Positions 13,211-13,611 of a stretch of 13,611 nucleotides of DNA are shown piece after piece. Position numbers and translations under genes: made by a program. The notes below the pieces were generated by a model. The model saw only the letters and a list, made by a program, of their open reading frames with translations, did no database searches and was not told the DNA's origin. Source of the DNA: Paracoccaceae bacterium (GTDB lineage Bacteria > Pseudomonadota > Alphaproteobacteria > Rhodobacterales > Rhodobacteraceae); NCBI GenBank assembly GCA_030626365.1, contig DAOUPC010000033.1, positions 1 to 13,611 of the forward strand. Direction: 5' to 3'. Within the stretch, counting starts at the first letter, position 1; each line of letters opens with the position of its first letter.

Positions 13211-13611
13211 ATGCCCGCCTTATGCCGAGATTGCCTGACCAGAATCGATACCGCCCGGCGCTGCCCGTCCTGCGCCAGTCCGCGCGTGCTGGCCCATCCG
13301 GAACTGTTTGATCTGACAATCGCGCATATGGATTGCGATGCGTTCTATGCCTCGGTCGAAAAGCGCGACAATCCGGACCTGGCCGATAAACCGGTGATCA
13401 TTGGCGGCGGGCGGCGTGGGGTGGTGTCTACCGCCTGTTACGTCGCGCGTATCCGTGGCGTGCATTCGGCCATGCCGATGTTTCAGGCCATAAAACTGTG
13501 CCCGGACGCGGTGATCATCAGACCCCGAATACAGGCCTATGCCGAGGCATCCCGGGCAATCCGCGCCTTGATGGAGGAACTGACCCCGGCCATCGAACCG
13601 CTGTCACTGGA
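13211..13611 (+). CDS. dinB: DNA polymerase IV (partial, runs off the window)
   Basis: The first 133 codons of a Y-family translesion polymerase are present; the rest lies beyond the window. Residues 1-28 are an extension with C5-x2-C8 and C18-x2-C21, a probable small zinc ribbon absent from E. coli DinB. The palm motif follows as HMDCDAFYASVEKRD, with metal-binding D41 and D43. Y46 lies at the steric-gate position (Phe in E. coli). Next are KPVIIGGG, VVSTACYVAR and SAMPMFQA, all typical of Pol IV. The sequence stops inside the second catalytic motif (EPLSL followed by a broken codon). The ATG at 13211 is the only start that includes the Cys-rich extension; no ribosome site is evident. The enzyme copies past damaged bases at the cost of fidelity. 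Confidence 0.93.
   Translation, partial: MPALCRDCLTRIDTARRCPSCASPRVLAHPELFDLTIAHMDCDAFYASVEKRDNPDLADKPVIIGGGRRGVVSTACYVARIRGVHSAMPMFQAIKLCPDAVIIRPRIQAYAEASRAIRALMEELTPAIEPLSL

Noticed and set aside
13096..13311. A 71-codon plus-strand frame overlapping the dinB start
   Set aside because: It overlaps the well-supported dinB N-terminus in another frame and spans the palindrome; no supporting signal.

Overview
The window looks like ordinary chromosome from an alphaproteobacterium, most likely a Rhodobacterales/roseobacter-group species. This rests on the recognisable protein families, the high GC coding sequence with AT-rich promoter gaps, an OMP decarboxylase with an Asp-x-Lys-x-x-Asp site in an LFD context, and a DNA polymerase IV with a small Cys-rich N-terminal extension. 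No genus can be named from the sequence alone. No phage, transposon, CRISPR array, rRNA or tRNA is visible.

Left part (1-5700): the last 35 codons of a probable D-3-phosphoglycerate dehydrogenase end at a rho-independent terminator. Next, on the plus strand, come a stand-alone 3-hydroxyanthranilate 3,4-dioxygenase (nbaC) and a PPP-family metallophosphatase. A large class A penicillin-binding protein lies on the minus strand, convergent with the phosphatase. It is divergent from the ammonium channel gene amtB across a 306-bp AT-rich gap. A textbook terminator follows amtB.

Middle part (5700-9280): a minus-strand run, probably smpB - sseA - tyrB. sseA and tyrB share a TGATG stop/start junction. 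The pair encodes a 3-mercaptopyruvate sulfurtransferase and an aspartate/aromatic aminotransferase, so it could turn cysteine into 3-mercaptopyruvate and then into protein persulfide or sulfide. A divergent plus-strand gene encodes an exported protein of unknown function with a good promoter and ribosome-binding site.

Right part (9280-13611): the disaggregase clpB is on the minus strand, with a candidate heat-shock promoter. It is divergent from pyrF (orotidine 5'-phosphate decarboxylase). A 365-bp gap after pyrF holds the least ordinary sequence in the window. It has an exact TATAAT box followed by two perfect hairpins, the second a terminator, which together look like an undescribed ~60-nt small RNA. 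It also has a cluster of GCAATA inverted repeats and an 18-bp perfect palindrome just before dinB (DNA polymerase IV), whose gene runs off the window.

Most genes are housekeeping. The points worth a second look are the putative small RNA, the palindrome before dinB, the sseA-tyrB coupling, and several hairpins built over stop codons between convergent or adjacent genes.
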